In this document: piece after piece, positions 16,964 through 25,638 of the stretch
How positions within the stretch are numbered: position 1 is the first letter of the stretch
Layout: each line of letters begins with the position of its first letter
Assembly (NCBI GenBank): GCA_015654535.1
Contig: JAATGU010000094.1
Coordinates: 1 to 64,000 of the forward strand
DNA from: Bacteroidales bacterium
Lineage (GTDB): Bacteria; Bacteroidota; Bacteroidia; Bacteroidales; Bacteroidaceae
Direction of reading: 5' to 3'
Length of the DNA stretch: 64,000 nt
The notes under the pieces: model-generated
What the model was told of the DNA's origin: nothing
Seen by the model: the letters and a program-made list of their open reading frames with translations, nothing else
The model's database searches: none
Position numbers and translations under genes: made by a program

Positions 16964-18036
16964 TGAATAAATTAATGGAAAATTTTCCGGACGAGATAGA
17001 TATAGATGATGTAGAATTGGCCATTGACTCTGGCGAACTATACGAGCATTTCCGAGTGGTGGTTGATAAAGGACAAGCACCTACCCGAGTAGATAAGTAT
17101 TTGTTCGAACGCATTGTCAATGCTTCACGTAATCGCATTCAATTGGCTGCCGAAGCCGGATGTGTGATGGCTAATGGAAAGCCGATAAAAAGTAACTATC
17201 GTGTTAGGCCACTGGATATAATTACGGTAATGATGGATCGTCCTCACTATGAGAATGAAATCATCCCCGAAGACATACCTCTTAATATAGTCTATGAAGA
17301 TATGGATCTAATGGTTGTTAATAAACCGGCAGGAATGGTGGTACATCCCGGACATGGAAATTATAGCGGAACATTGGTGAATGCCATCGCTTGGCATCTC
17401 AAAGATAACCCCGATTATGATGCTAATGACCCACAAGTAGGATTAGTTCACCGGATAGACAAAGACACCTCAGGCCTCCTTGTTATAGCCAAAACTGCCG
17501 AGGCAAAAACAAAACTTGGACTTCAGTTTTTTAACAAAACGACTAAACGTAAATATAATGCATTGGTTTGGGGAACTGTTGAACCAGAAGAGGGAACAAT
17601 TGAAGGAAATATTGCCCGAAACCCTAAAGATCGTTTGCAAATGGCTGTGTTCTCAGATCCAAACATTGGGAAACACGCTGTGACTCACTATCGCGTACTG
17701 GAACATATAGGATATGTTACTTTGGTGGAATGTGTCCTCGAAACAGGTAGAACACATCAGATACGCGCTCACATGAAATATATTGGACATGTTCTTTTCA
17801 ATGACCAACGATATGGAGGGCATGATATATTAAAAGGTACACACTTTAGTAAATATAAACAATTTGTAAACAACTGCTTCGATATTTGTCCACGACAAGC
17901 TTTACATGCCATGACTTTGGGTTTCGTTCACCCACGTACTGGGGAAGAAATGCTTTTCACTTCTGAATTGCCCGAAGACATGACTTTGCTAATCAATAAA
18001 TGGAGAAGCTATATTTCAAACAGAGAATTAGAATGA
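16963..18036 (+). CDS. rluD: RluA/RluD-family pseudouridine synthase
   Basis: Isomerises uridines in ribosomal RNA. Of 357 residues, the N-terminal S4 RNA-binding domain covers about 38-90 and the catalytic domain follows with NKPAGMVVHPGHGN and the active-site segment VHRIDKDTSGLLV (catalytic D166). RTHQIRAHM is the conserved C-terminal motif. The ATG at 16963 overlaps the stop of the PASTA gene and gives a slightly longer leader than the next ATG at 16975; a TTG farther upstream is unlikely. RluD, the 23S helix-69 enzyme, is the best family match but RluC-like specificity cannot be excluded. Confidence 0.9.
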   Translation: MNKLMENFPDEIDIDDVELAIDSGELYEHFRVVVDKGQAPTRVDKYLFERIVNASRNRIQLAAEAGCVMANGKPIKSNYRVRPLDIITVMMDRPHYENEIIPEDIPLNIVYEDMDLMVVNKPAGMVVHPGHGNYSGTLVNAIAWHLKDNPDYDANDPQVGLVHRIDKDTSGLLVIAKTAEAKTKLGLQFFNKTTKRKYNALVWGTVEPEEGTIEGNIARNPKDRLQMAVFSDPNIGKHAVTHYRVLEHIGYVTLVECVLETGRTHQIRAHMKYIGHVLFNDQRYGGHDILKGTHFSKYKQFVNNCFDICPRQALHAMTLGFVHPRTGEEMLFTSELPEDMTLLINKWRSYISNRELE

Positions 18037-19007
18037 AACGTACTATTGCAATAGTAGCAGGGGGAGATTCTTCAGAGCTCCCCGTATCCCTGCGCAGTGC
18101 CCAGGGACTTTATTCCTTTATTGATAAGGAAAAGTATAATTTGTATATCGTTGAAATGCAAGGTCTCCGTTGGGAAGTTCAGCTTCCAGACGGGAACAAA
18201 AGTCCGGTAGATCGAAATGATTTCAGCTTTTTAATGAATAACCAGAAGATTAAATTTGATTTTGCTTATATTACTATTCATGGAACTCCTGGCGAAGATG
18301 GAAAATTACAAGGCTATTTAGATCTGCTACGCATCCCCTACTCTTGCTGTGATGTACTTGTTGCAGCACTTACTTTCAATAAGTTTTCATGTAATCAATA
18401 CCTCAAAGGATTCGGCGTAAGAATTGCAGAATCCGTGATGCTTAGACAAGGACAAAGTATAACGGATAAAGATCTTACCGAAAAAGTGGGATTACCTTGC
18501 TTTATCAAACCCAACTTAGGTGGATCCAGTTTTGGGGTGACAAAAGTAAAAACAAAGGAACAAATTCAACTAGCTATAAAAAAAGCTTTCGACGAAGCTA
18601 AAGAAGTAATAGCGGAAGCATACATGAAAGGCACTGAAATTACTTGCGGCTGTTACAAAACAAAAAGCAAAGAAACTGTGTTTCCTATTACAGAGGTTGT
18701 TACCAGTAATGAATTCTTTGACTATGATGCTAAATACAATGGACAAGTGGATGAAATTACTCCTGCCCGCATATCAGAGGATCTAACTAAAAGAGTACAA
18801 GTGCTTACTTCTACTATTTATGATATTCTGGGCTGCTCAGGCATTATTCGCATTGATTATATCATCACAGAAGGGGAGAAGATTAATCTACTTGAGATAA
18901 ATACAACTCCTGGCATGACAGCTACAAGCTTTATCCCTCAGCAAATAAAGGCTGCCGGATTAGACATTAAAGATGTAATGACTGATATTATTGAGAATAA
19001 GTTTTAA
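18033..19007 (+). CDS. ddl: D-alanine--D-alanine ligase
   Basis: ATP-grasp ligase of 324 residues making the D-Ala-D-Ala dipeptide for peptidoglycan. Visible blocks are TIAIVAGGDSSELPVSLRSA, the loop ITIHGTPGEDGKLQGYLDL, the ATP-binding PCFIKPNLGGSSFGVTKV and the metal-binding end LLEINTTPGMTATSF. The ATG at 18033 overlaps the rluD stop (ATGA), which fixes the start: a longer frame begins 33 bases earlier but would lie inside rluD. The gene ends 4 bases before the acyltransferase gene. Confidence 0.96.
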   Translation: MKRTIAIVAGGDSSELPVSLRSAQGLYSFIDKEKYNLYIVEMQGLRWEVQLPDGNKSPVDRNDFSFLMNNQKIKFDFAYITIHGTPGEDGKLQGYLDLLRIPYSCCDVLVAALTFNKFSCNQYLKGFGVRIAESVMLRQGQSITDKDLTEKVGLPCFIKPNLGGSSFGVTKVKTKEQIQLAIKKAFDEAKEVIAEAYMKGTEITCGCYKTKSKETVFPITEVVTSNEFFDYDAKYNGQVDEITPARISEDLTKRVQVLTSTIYDILGCSGIIRIDYIITEGEKINLLEINTTPGMTATSFIPQQIKAAGLDIKDVMTDIIENKF

Positions 19008-19011
19008 AATT

Positions 19012-20163
19012 ATGGAAAGTCCTATTGAGTTTGACGAAATCCGTCCTTACAACAATGAAGAACTTCCTCAAATATTTGAGGAATTACTTTCAGACATTGC
19101 CTTTCAGAAAGCAATCACTTTTGCTATGCCCAATATTCCTTTTGAAACCTTGGCTGAGAATATGCGCCAATGCAAAACTTCTTTAGATTTTCAAAAAGCT
19201 TTTTCTTCCCGTTTTTTGTGGGATATAGCCAAAAAATATACTAACGGAATAAGCTTGGATCATTCGGCATTAACCGGGCAAAAACGATCTTATACGTTTA
19301 TCTCAAATCATCGGGATATCATTCTCGACTCAGGTTTTCTCTCTATCTTATTGCTAGATCAAGATGGAGACACTGTTGAAATAGCGATCGGCGACAATCT
19401 TTTGATTTATCCATGGATTAAGAAACTAGTAAGAGTCAATAAATCATTTATTGTGCAACGAGCTCTAAGTATGAGGCAGATGCTCGAATCTTCAGCACGA
19501 ATGTCACGCTATATCCATTATGCCATTGCCGAAAAAGAACAGTCAGTCTGGATTGCTCAACGAGAAGGACGTGCAAAAGATTCGAACGACCGTACTCAAG
19601 ACAGCGTCATAAAAATGTTAGCCATGGGAGGTGAAGGAAATAATATTGATCGATTACTTTCACTAAATCTTGTTCCACTATCTATTTCGTATGAATATGA
19701 TCCTTGTGACTATTTAAAAGCGAAAGAATATCAACTTAAAAGAGATAATGAAGAGTATAAGAAAACAACTCAAGATGATCTGAACAATATGAGAACCGGA
19801 CTTTTTGGATTTAAAGGGAAAGTTCATTTACAGACTGCAAAATGTTTAAATGAAGCATTGCTTAAACTCGATTATACATTATGCAGACCAGAACTCATCA
19901 ATCATATCTCCTCTATGATTGATAAAGAGATTCATCGTAACTATACGATCTATCCAGGAAATTATATTGCACACGATTTACTCACAGGAGATAATCAATT
20001 CTCTAACCAATATACAAAAGAAGAAAAGCTACATTTTGAAGAGTACATCGCTGGCCAGCTCCTTAAAATTGATTTACCGGAGAAAGACCTTCCTTATTTA
20101 AACGAAAAGATACTCACGATGTATGCAAATCCACTAACTAACTATTTAGCAGCTATTAAATGA
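19012..20163 (+). CDS. PlsC-like glycerolipid acyltransferase
   Basis: A 383-residue protein with an acyltransferase core. The acceptor motif is SNHRDIILDSGFL (about residue 100) with the catalytic His-Asp pair, and REGRAKDSNDRTQDSVIKML supplies the basic phosphate-binding segment. The spacing between His and the second Asp is one residue longer than in textbook PlsC motifs, though HRD offers an alternative Asp. No membrane helix is obvious. The C-terminal 120 residues have no clear motif. Bacteroidetes genomes hold such proteins annotated as 1-acyl-glycerol-3-phosphate acyltransferases. The ATG at 19012, 4 bases after ddl, is preferred over an upstream TTG. Confidence 0.72.
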   Translation: MESPIEFDEIRPYNNEELPQIFEELLSDIAFQKAITFAMPNIPFETLAENMRQCKTSLDFQKAFSSRFLWDIAKKYTNGISLDHSALTGQKRSYTFISNHRDIILDSGFLSILLLDQDGDTVEIAIGDNLLIYPWIKKLVRVNKSFIVQRALSMRQMLESSARMSRYIHYAIAEKEQSVWIAQREGRAKDSNDRTQDSVIKMLAMGGEGNNIDRLLSLNLVPLSISYEYDPCDYLKAKEYQLKRDNEEYKKTTQDDLNNMRTGLFGFKGKVHLQTAKCLNEALLKLDYTLCRPELINHISSMIDKEIHRNYTIYPGNYIAHDLLTGDNQFSNQYTKEEKLHFEEYIAGQLLKIDLPEKDLPYLNEKILTMYANPLTNYLAAIK

Positions 20164-20822
20164 GATTCAAACAGTTATATATATTCTTGCTCTTCCTCTC
20201 CTTTCTATCATGCAAAGGAGACGAAGAATATATATATCCTCCTGTTAAACTAGAATTCATTACAGCACATGTTGATAATTCGGGGAACGTGGCTTATCTA
20301 AAGACAGATAAGGACACAATATACCAAGTGGTAAAAGATCGTACTAGCAAAAAGATGGATATTAATACAGATCAGCGGGTTGTTTGTTATTACTCCTTAT
20401 CAAAAGAAGCGACTTCTACACGCTACGTCGCAGATATCTATTCTCTACTACAGACAATCTCCCCTACTCCAAGAACCTTAAGCAAGGGGGAATTAATAAA
20501 AACAGATCCTGTGGGTATTCAAAGTATTTGGTTAAGTGGCAAATATATCAACCTAACCTTACAGATAAAAGCACAGAACGGGTCGCATTACTTTCATTTT
20601 ATCGAAGAAGCTATTGAGCAGAATGAAGGGCACCCTCTTATTCATCTCACTCTTTATCACGATAAGAATGGAGATGTAGAAGCTTATACTAAAATAGCCT
20701 ACCTCTCTATTCCTCTATCAACATACATTAATCAATATTCCGATGGATTTTCAGTTGCCGTTTCTGTTAATACTTATACAGAAGGCATTGAAGAGTATAC
20801 ATTTAACTACATTCCCTCTTAG
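20160..20822 (+). CDS. NigD-like lipoprotein
   Basis: A 220-residue lipoprotein: hydrophobic leader, lipobox FLSC with C18, then a beta-rich domain (YPPVKLEFITAHVDNSGNVAYLKTDKD... region) that matches the N-terminal OB-like part of NigD-like proteins, a family confined to Bacteroidetes. The founding member is associated with a bacteriocin cluster but most family members have no known role. The C-terminal half (LTLYHDKNGD, GFSVAVSVNTY) is a second beta domain. Its start overlaps the acyltransferase stop (ATGA), so it is the last gene of the five-gene operon. Confidence 0.8.
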   Translation: MRFKQLYIFLLFLSFLSCKGDEEYIYPPVKLEFITAHVDNSGNVAYLKTDKDTIYQVVKDRTSKKMDINTDQRVVCYYSLSKEATSTRYVADIYSLLQTISPTPRTLSKGELIKTDPVGIQSIWLSGKYINLTLQIKAQNGSHYFHFIEEAIEQNEGHPLIHLTLYHDKNGDVEAYTKIAYLSIPLSTYINQYSDGFSVAVSVNTYTEGIEEYTFNYIPS

Positions 20823-20902
20823 TTTTTTTCTTTAAAATCTTCTTCAATACAAATTGAGAAAATAATTTAAATTCTTGTGATAACTCCATTTTAGAATATC
20901 TT

Positions 20903-20933
20903 TAAAAAAAGAAAGGGCTTTATTCAAGCCCTT
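20903..20933 (-). terminator. Terminator of the proB-proA-argF' operon
   Basis: AAGGGCTT pairs with AAGCCCTT around a 5-base loop, followed on the minus strand by TCTTTTTTT. The stem overlaps the last codons of argF', so terminator and gene end are merged. Confidence 0.85.
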
Positions 20934-21876
20934 CTAATAATCGTTTCAGCACGACTTGTGCCGATATTTCTCGGTTGGCAGCTTCAGGAATCACAATGGA
21001 CTGGGGACTTTCTATCACATCATCCGTCACAATCATGTTTCTTCGCACAGGAAGACAGTGCATAAAGTAGGCATTGTTTGTTACGGCCATGTGTTCCGTT
21101 CCCACCGTCCAGGCTCTGTCTTTACTCAGGATCTGACCGTAGTTATCACCTGTATAGGCAGACCAATTCTTTGCATAAATAAAGTCGGCTCCTTCAAAAG
21201 CTTTCATTTGGTCATATTCCACCCTCGCATTACCCACAAAGTTAGGTGCTAGTTCATAACCTTCGGGATGAGTGATAACAAACTCATAATCCGTGGCATT
21301 CATCCATTCGGCAAAAGAATTAGGTACTGCTTGAGGTAGTGGATGAGGATGAGGAGCCCAACTCATCACGACTTTGGGACGAGCGGTTTTCTTATATTCT
21401 TCAATAGTGATTAAGTCTGCAAAGCTCTGTAAGGGATGGCGGGTAGCAGCTTCCATAGAAAAAACCGGACGACCGGAATATTGAATGAACTGGTTAATGA
21501 CCACTTCATTATAATCATACTCCTTATTTTCAAAGCGAGCAAAGGAACGCACTCCGATGATATCGCAATAACAACCTATCACAGGGATTGCTTCAAGTAA
21601 ATGTTCGGGTTTGTCACCGTCCATAATCACGCCTCTTTCGGTTTCCAATTGCCAAGCTCCTTGATTCATATCGAGCACAATGACATTCATTCCCAAATTT
21701 GTTGCCGCTTTTTGTGTACTCAAACGAGTTCGTAAGCTGGAATTGAAAAAGATCATCATCAGGGTTTTGTTTTTTACTAACTCAATGTCTTTAAATCTGT
21801 CTTTCTTTATCTCAAAAGCTTCCTTCAGCGCTACCTGAATATCGCCTAAATCATGTACATCAGTAAATTGTTTCAT
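20920..21876 (-). CDS. argF': N-succinylornithine carbamoyltransferase
   Basis: Transcarbamylase of 318 residues in arginine synthesis. The carbamoyl-phosphate motif is FNSSLRTR (44-51) and the substrate loop ends in HCLPVRRN. It is clearly closer to the acetylornithine-type enzymes than to ordinary ornithine transcarbamylase, for example in WAPHPHPLPQAVPNSFAEWM. In structural work on this family the residue at position 90 separates N-succinylornithine (Pro, B. fragilis) from N-acetylornithine (Glu, Xanthomonas). Here P90 falls in MDGDKPEHLL at exactly the same number. The succinyl substrate is therefore the better call, and implies succinylated intermediates throughout the pathway. Confidence 0.93.
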   Translation of the reverse strand: MKQFTDVHDLGDIQVALKEAFEIKKDRFKDIELVKNKTLMMIFFNSSLRTRLSTQKAATNLGMNVIVLDMNQGAWQLETERGVIMDGDKPEHLLEAIPVIGCYCDIIGVRSFARFENKEYDYNEVVINQFIQYSGRPVFSMEAATRHPLQSFADLITIEEYKKTARPKVVMSWAPHPHPLPQAVPNSFAEWMNATDYEFVITHPEGYELAPNFVGNARVEYDQMKAFEGADFIYAKNWSAYTGDNYGQILSKDRAWTVGTEHMAVTNNAYFMHCLPVRRNMIVTDDVIESPQSIVIPEAANREISAQVVLKRLLEGLE

Positions 21877-21905
21877 TTTAATTCTATCTTCTGTTATTTA
21901 AATAT

Positions 21906-23156
21906 TCACTTTCGTATTTGTCCATCTCCTTTTATTATCCACTTATAGGTATTGAGTTCTTCCAGTCCCATTGGTCCACGAGCGTGAAGTTTTTGAGTGC
22001 TGATACCTATTTCAGCGCCTAAACCAAACTGTCCACCATCAGTAAACGCAGTGGATACATTGGTATAAACACAAGCGGCATCAACTGACTGAATAAACAA
22101 ATCCGCATGCTTTATGTTTTCTGTCACAATGCACTCACTGTGCTTTGAGCCATATCTATAAATATGTTCAAGAGCTTCAGGCATATTTTTCACACTCTTT
22201 ATCGCCATCGTATAAGATAAAAACTCAGTTCCAAAACTATCTGCCGTAGCAGGTTTCAGCAATTTATCCGGATAATGATTCTTCAACGCTTGATAAGCAT
22301 CCGCGTCAGCTTCAATCAACACATTGCTCTGCGGCAAAAGTTCACAGAGAAAAGGTAAATCCTTTAATCGCTTTTCGTGGATAATCACACAATCCAATGC
22401 ATTACACACACTGACCCTCCGGGTCTTGGCATTGTTTATTATTTGCTGCCCTTTCTCCCGATCACCATCCTCATCAAAATAAGTATGACAAACTCCTGCC
22501 CCGGTTTCAATCACGGGAATGGTAGCATGCTGACGGACAAACTGAATCAAGCTCCCGCTTCCCCGAGGGATTAGTAAATCCACATATCCCACTGCGTGGA
22601 GCAGTTGAGTCGTAGCCTCTCTGTCCGCCGGAAGGAGCTCTACAATATGGGTATCTACTCCATAAGTTTCCAGCACGGAATGAATCACTTTCAGAATAGC
22701 CCTATTAGAATAATCAGCATCACTTCCGCCTTTCAGCACACAAGCATTACCACTTTTTAAGCATAAAGAAAACACATCGAAACTTACATTGGGACGAGCC
22801 TCATAAATAATTCCGATCACTCCGAAAGGGACACTGATCTTGGTCAGTTGCATTCCATTGGGACGAGTGGTCTTCATTAATATCCTCCCTTGGGGAGAAG
22901 GAAGAGCTACCACATTGCGAATATCGTCCGCAATGCCCTTAATACGTTCCGCGGTAAGCATTAATCGGTCATACTTAGGATCACTTTTTTCCATTCGTGC
23001 CAAGTCCTTCTGATTCTCGGAAAGTACGAAAGACGTTTGGGCCTCAGCCGCATCAGCTACAGCGGATAATATTTCATTGATCCGTTGTCCGCTCAGTAAA
23101 GTCAGTTTTCTGCTCGCCGACTGAACCGCCTGAAAAGTTTCTGTTAAATCCATCAC
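21906..23156 (-). CDS. proA: Glutamate-5-semialdehyde dehydrogenase
   Basis: Second step of proline synthesis: NADPH-dependent reduction of gamma-glutamyl phosphate. The 416 residues are the normal length. Recognisable parts are [31 protein letters not shown] and the catalytic cysteine in [12 protein letters not shown]. The C-terminal block [20 protein letters not shown] is also typical. It lies 17 bases behind proB and 29 bases before argF'. Confidence 0.97.
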   Translation of the reverse strand: MMDLTETFQAVQSASRKLTLLSGQRINEILSAVADAAEAQTSFVLSENQKDLARMEKSDPKYDRLMLTAERIKGIADDIRNVVALPSPQGRILMKTTRPNGMQLTKISVPFGVIGIIYEARPNVSFDVFSLCLKSGNACVLKGGSDADYSNRAILKVIHSVLETYGVDTHIVELLPADREATTQLLHAVGYVDLLIPRGSGSLIQFVRQHATIPVIETGAGVCHTYFDEDGDREKGQQIINNAKTRRVSVCNALDCVIIHEKRLKDLPFLCELLPQSNVLIEADADAYQALKNHYPDKLLKPATADSFGTEFLSYTMAIKSVKNMPEALEHIYRYGSKHSECIVTENIKHADLFIQSVDAACVYTNVSTAFTDGGQFGLGAEIGISTQKLHARGPMGLEELNTYKWIIKGDGQIRK

Positions 23157-23173
23157 TTATAAACAATTATCTT

Positions 23174-24256
23174 TTATTCTATATAAAGATAATCATAATG
23201 TACCATCGGTTTCAAGCCATGCTTGCCAATCATTTTCCGAGCCTCTGCGGAGTCAAAGGCGACCTTGCCCACTCCAACCTGATGACCATTAAAATCTATA
23301 ATGCGAACGATATCATCCTTCTCAAATTCACCTTCAATCCGAGTGATCCCTACTGGAAGAATACTCACAGCCTTATTAGAATTGAGCACCTCGGTAGCAC
23401 ATTCGTTAATGTGAAGTTCCCCTTTAGCAAACCCTTCACTATGGGCGATCCATTTTTTCACGCTCGACACCTCCTGAGGAGAAGGAATAAATCGGGTGCA
23501 AACCGTTGTCTTTGGCTTTTTGAGCAAGTCCACCAGAATATTATCCCGTTTACCATTGGCGATAATCACAGTAATTCCCTCGTCTGCTACCTTGTGGGCG
23601 ATATTCGTCTTAGTAAGCATCCCGCCTCGTCCAAAGCCAGACTTCTCTGTCTGAATGTAGTCCGACAGATCTTTTCCCCGCTCCACCTCGGCGATGACCG
23701 AAGAGGCAGGATCGGATGGCGAACCGTCATATATTCCGTCAATATTGCTTAGGATAATCAGAGCCTGAGCATCCATCATACTGGCTATCATGCCGGATAA
23801 TTCATCGTTATCAGTGAACATCAGTTCCGTAACAGATATTGTATCATTCTCATTTACAATGGGAATTACTCCATTCTCCAACATCACCGTCATACAATTC
23901 TTTTGATTTAGATAGTGGCGTCTGGTTCCAAAATTCTCCTTCGTGGTAAGCACCTGTCCCACAGGAATCTTATGTTCCCGAAATAACTCATAATAGCGAT
24001 TAATCAGCTTTGCCTGTCCCACAGCCGAAAACAACTGCCGCTGATCCACACTATCCAGCTTCTTCGATGCACGAATTTCGCCCCTTCCTGAAGCAACGGC
24101 CCCCGAAGAGATAAGAATTACCTCCACTCCCGCTTTACACAGTTCAGCTACCTGATCTACCAAAGCCGACATTCGGGTGGCATCCAGTGTACCATCCTTA
24201 CGAGTCAACACATTACTGCCTATCTTTACTGCTATTCTTGTGAATTGATACGCCAT
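23174..24256 (-). CDS. proB: Glutamate 5-kinase
   Basis: First enzyme of proline synthesis, 360 residues. The amino-acid kinase domain (about 1-260) shows VKIGSNVLTRKDG, LISSGAVASGRGEI, PIVNENDTIS and GRGGMLTKTNIA. The C-terminal PUA domain (about 275-360) contains GELHINECATEVL and the VGITRIEG segment. PUA-bearing forms are usually feedback-inhibited by proline. A -7 box lies 22 bases upstream, making proB the first gene of the operon. Confidence 0.97.
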   Translation of the reverse strand: MAYQFTRIAVKIGSNVLTRKDGTLDATRMSALVDQVAELCKAGVEVILISSGAVASGRGEIRASKKLDSVDQRQLFSAVGQAKLINRYYELFREHKIPVGQVLTTKENFGTRRHYLNQKNCMTVMLENGVIPIVNENDTISVTELMFTDNDELSGMIASMMDAQALIILSNIDGIYDGSPSDPASSVIAEVERGKDLSDYIQTEKSGFGRGGMLTKTNIAHKVADEGITVIIANGKRDNILVDLLKKPKTTVCTRFIPSPQEVSSVKKWIAHSEGFAKGELHINECATEVLNSNKAVSILPVGITRIEGEFEKDDIVRIIDFNGHQVGVGKVAFDSAEARKMIGKHGLKPMVHYDYLYIE

Positions 24257-24277
24257 TCTATCATAAATTTAGGAGCA

Positions 24278-24285
24278 CAAATATA
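24278..24285 (-). promoter_or_regulatory. -7 element of the proB operon
   Basis: TATATTTG on the minus strand, an exact match, 22 bases before the proB start. No clear -33 element. Confidence 0.5.
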
Positions 24286-24460
24286 GCGATTTTAATTCAT
24301 TGGCGGGCAGAGAGTAGAAAATTCTTAAGGAAATACCAAAGAATATCGCAAGAAATATTATTATCTATTTGCGTTGGGCAGCGTCATTCTAGAAATTAAT
24401 AGCTATAATAAGAACCCACAAAAAAAGAGGCTTGGAGAAACAACTCCACAAGATTTTTTA

Positions 24461-24468
24461 TACTTTTG
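24461..24468 (+). promoter_or_regulatory. -7 element for the aminotransferase gene
   Basis: TACTTTTG, an exact match, 18 bases before the ATG at 24486. It lies inside the longer open frame that begins at 24432, which argues that the longer start is not used. Confidence 0.6.
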
Positions 24469-24485
24469 CAGCCAAATTAAGAACA

Positions 24486-25634
24486 ATGAGAGCTACGAAT
24501 CCACAAGTGGAACAGATTACCCCGTTTATTGTAATGGACGTTTTAGAGAAAGCAAACGAGATGCAAAAAAAGGGAATCTCTATTATTCATCTGGAAGTTG
24601 GCGAACCCGACTTTAATATCCCTGAATGTGTGGCTACGGCTGCCAAGGATGCTTATGACAGACATCAGACTCACTATACTCATTCTTTAGGGCATCCCGA
24701 TCTAAGAGCTGCTATCGCTGACTTTTATCAGAAAGAATATGGAGTGAAGGTCAATCCCGAATGTATTGTAGTTACTTCCGGCTCTTCTCCGGCTATCTTA
24801 CTGACATTGATGTTACTTTGTGAACCGGAAAGCGAGGTGATTATGTCTAACCCCGGCTATGCCTGTTATCGTAACTTTACATTGGCCGCGCATGCCAATC
24901 CTGTATTGGTTCCTTTACGCGCCGTCAATGGATTTCAATATGACATTGAGGATATAAAGAAAAGCATTACGCCTCTTACTCGGGGAATATTTATCAATTC
25001 ACCCATGAATCCTACGGGCACACTTCTTGAAGAGTCTTTCTATAAGGAGATTGCTTCACTGGGAGTACCTGTTATCTCTGATGAGATTTATCACGGACTG
25101 GTATATGAAGGCAGAGCAAGAAGTATTCTTGAATTTACCGATAAGGCTTTTGTGCTCAACGGCTTTTCTAAACGTTTCGCTATGACGGGACTACGTTTGG
25201 GATATCTCATTGCTCCGAAAGAGTATATGCGTTCCCTCCAAAAGTTACAGCAAAATTTATTTATCTGTGCGCCAAGCATCGCTCAGCAAGCCGGTATAGC
25301 TGCATTAACCCAAGCAGGTGAAGATGTGGAGAATATGAAAGCTATTTATAATGAACGACGGATATACATGATTTCCCGTTTAAAAGAGATGGGATTTAAA
25401 ATAGATGTGGAACCTAAAGGGGCCTTTTACATTTTCGCAGATGCCCGTAAGTTCACCAAAGATTCATATAAGTTCGCTTTTGAGATTCTGGAGCATGCTC
25501 ATGTAGGCATTACTCCCGGAGTAGACTTTGGTACGGCTGGTGAAGGATACATCCGCTTTTCATATGCCAATTCTTTAGAAAACATCAAGGAAGGGATGGA
25601 CCGGATTGAAGCATACCTGAAAACTCTTGAGTGA
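24486..25634 (+). CDS. Class I/II aminotransferase, substrate unknown
   Basis: PLP-dependent aminotransferase of 382 residues. It shows HLEVGEPDFNIP, SPMNPTG, VISDEIYHGL and the cofactor lysine K229 in NGFSKRFAMTGLRLGY. The C-terminal arginine is in YIRFSYANS. It is a paralog of the enzyme at 4176-5369 but clearly distinct. Known relatives act on aspartate, aromatic amino acids or alanine; the sequence does not decide. A frame open from 24432 would add 18 residues, but the promoter box at 24461 and the conserved N-terminus favour the ATG at 24486. It is divergent from proB and converges with the next gene, 4 bases apart. Confidence 0.87.
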   Translation: MRATNPQVEQITPFIVMDVLEKANEMQKKGISIIHLEVGEPDFNIPECVATAAKDAYDRHQTHYTHSLGHPDLRAAIADFYQKEYGVKVNPECIVVTSGSSPAILLTLMLLCEPESEVIMSNPGYACYRNFTLAAHANPVLVPLRAVNGFQYDIEDIKKSITPLTRGIFINSPMNPTGTLLEESFYKEIASLGVPVISDEIYHGLVYEGRARSILEFTDKAFVLNGFSKRFAMTGLRLGYLIAPKEYMRSLQKLQQNLFICAPSIAQQAGIAALTQAGEDVENMKAIYNERRIYMISRLKEMGFKIDVEPKGAFYIFADARKFTKDSYKFAFEILEHAHVGITPGVDFGTAGEGYIRFSYANSLENIKEGMDRIEAYLKTLE

Positions 25635-25638
25635 TTAT

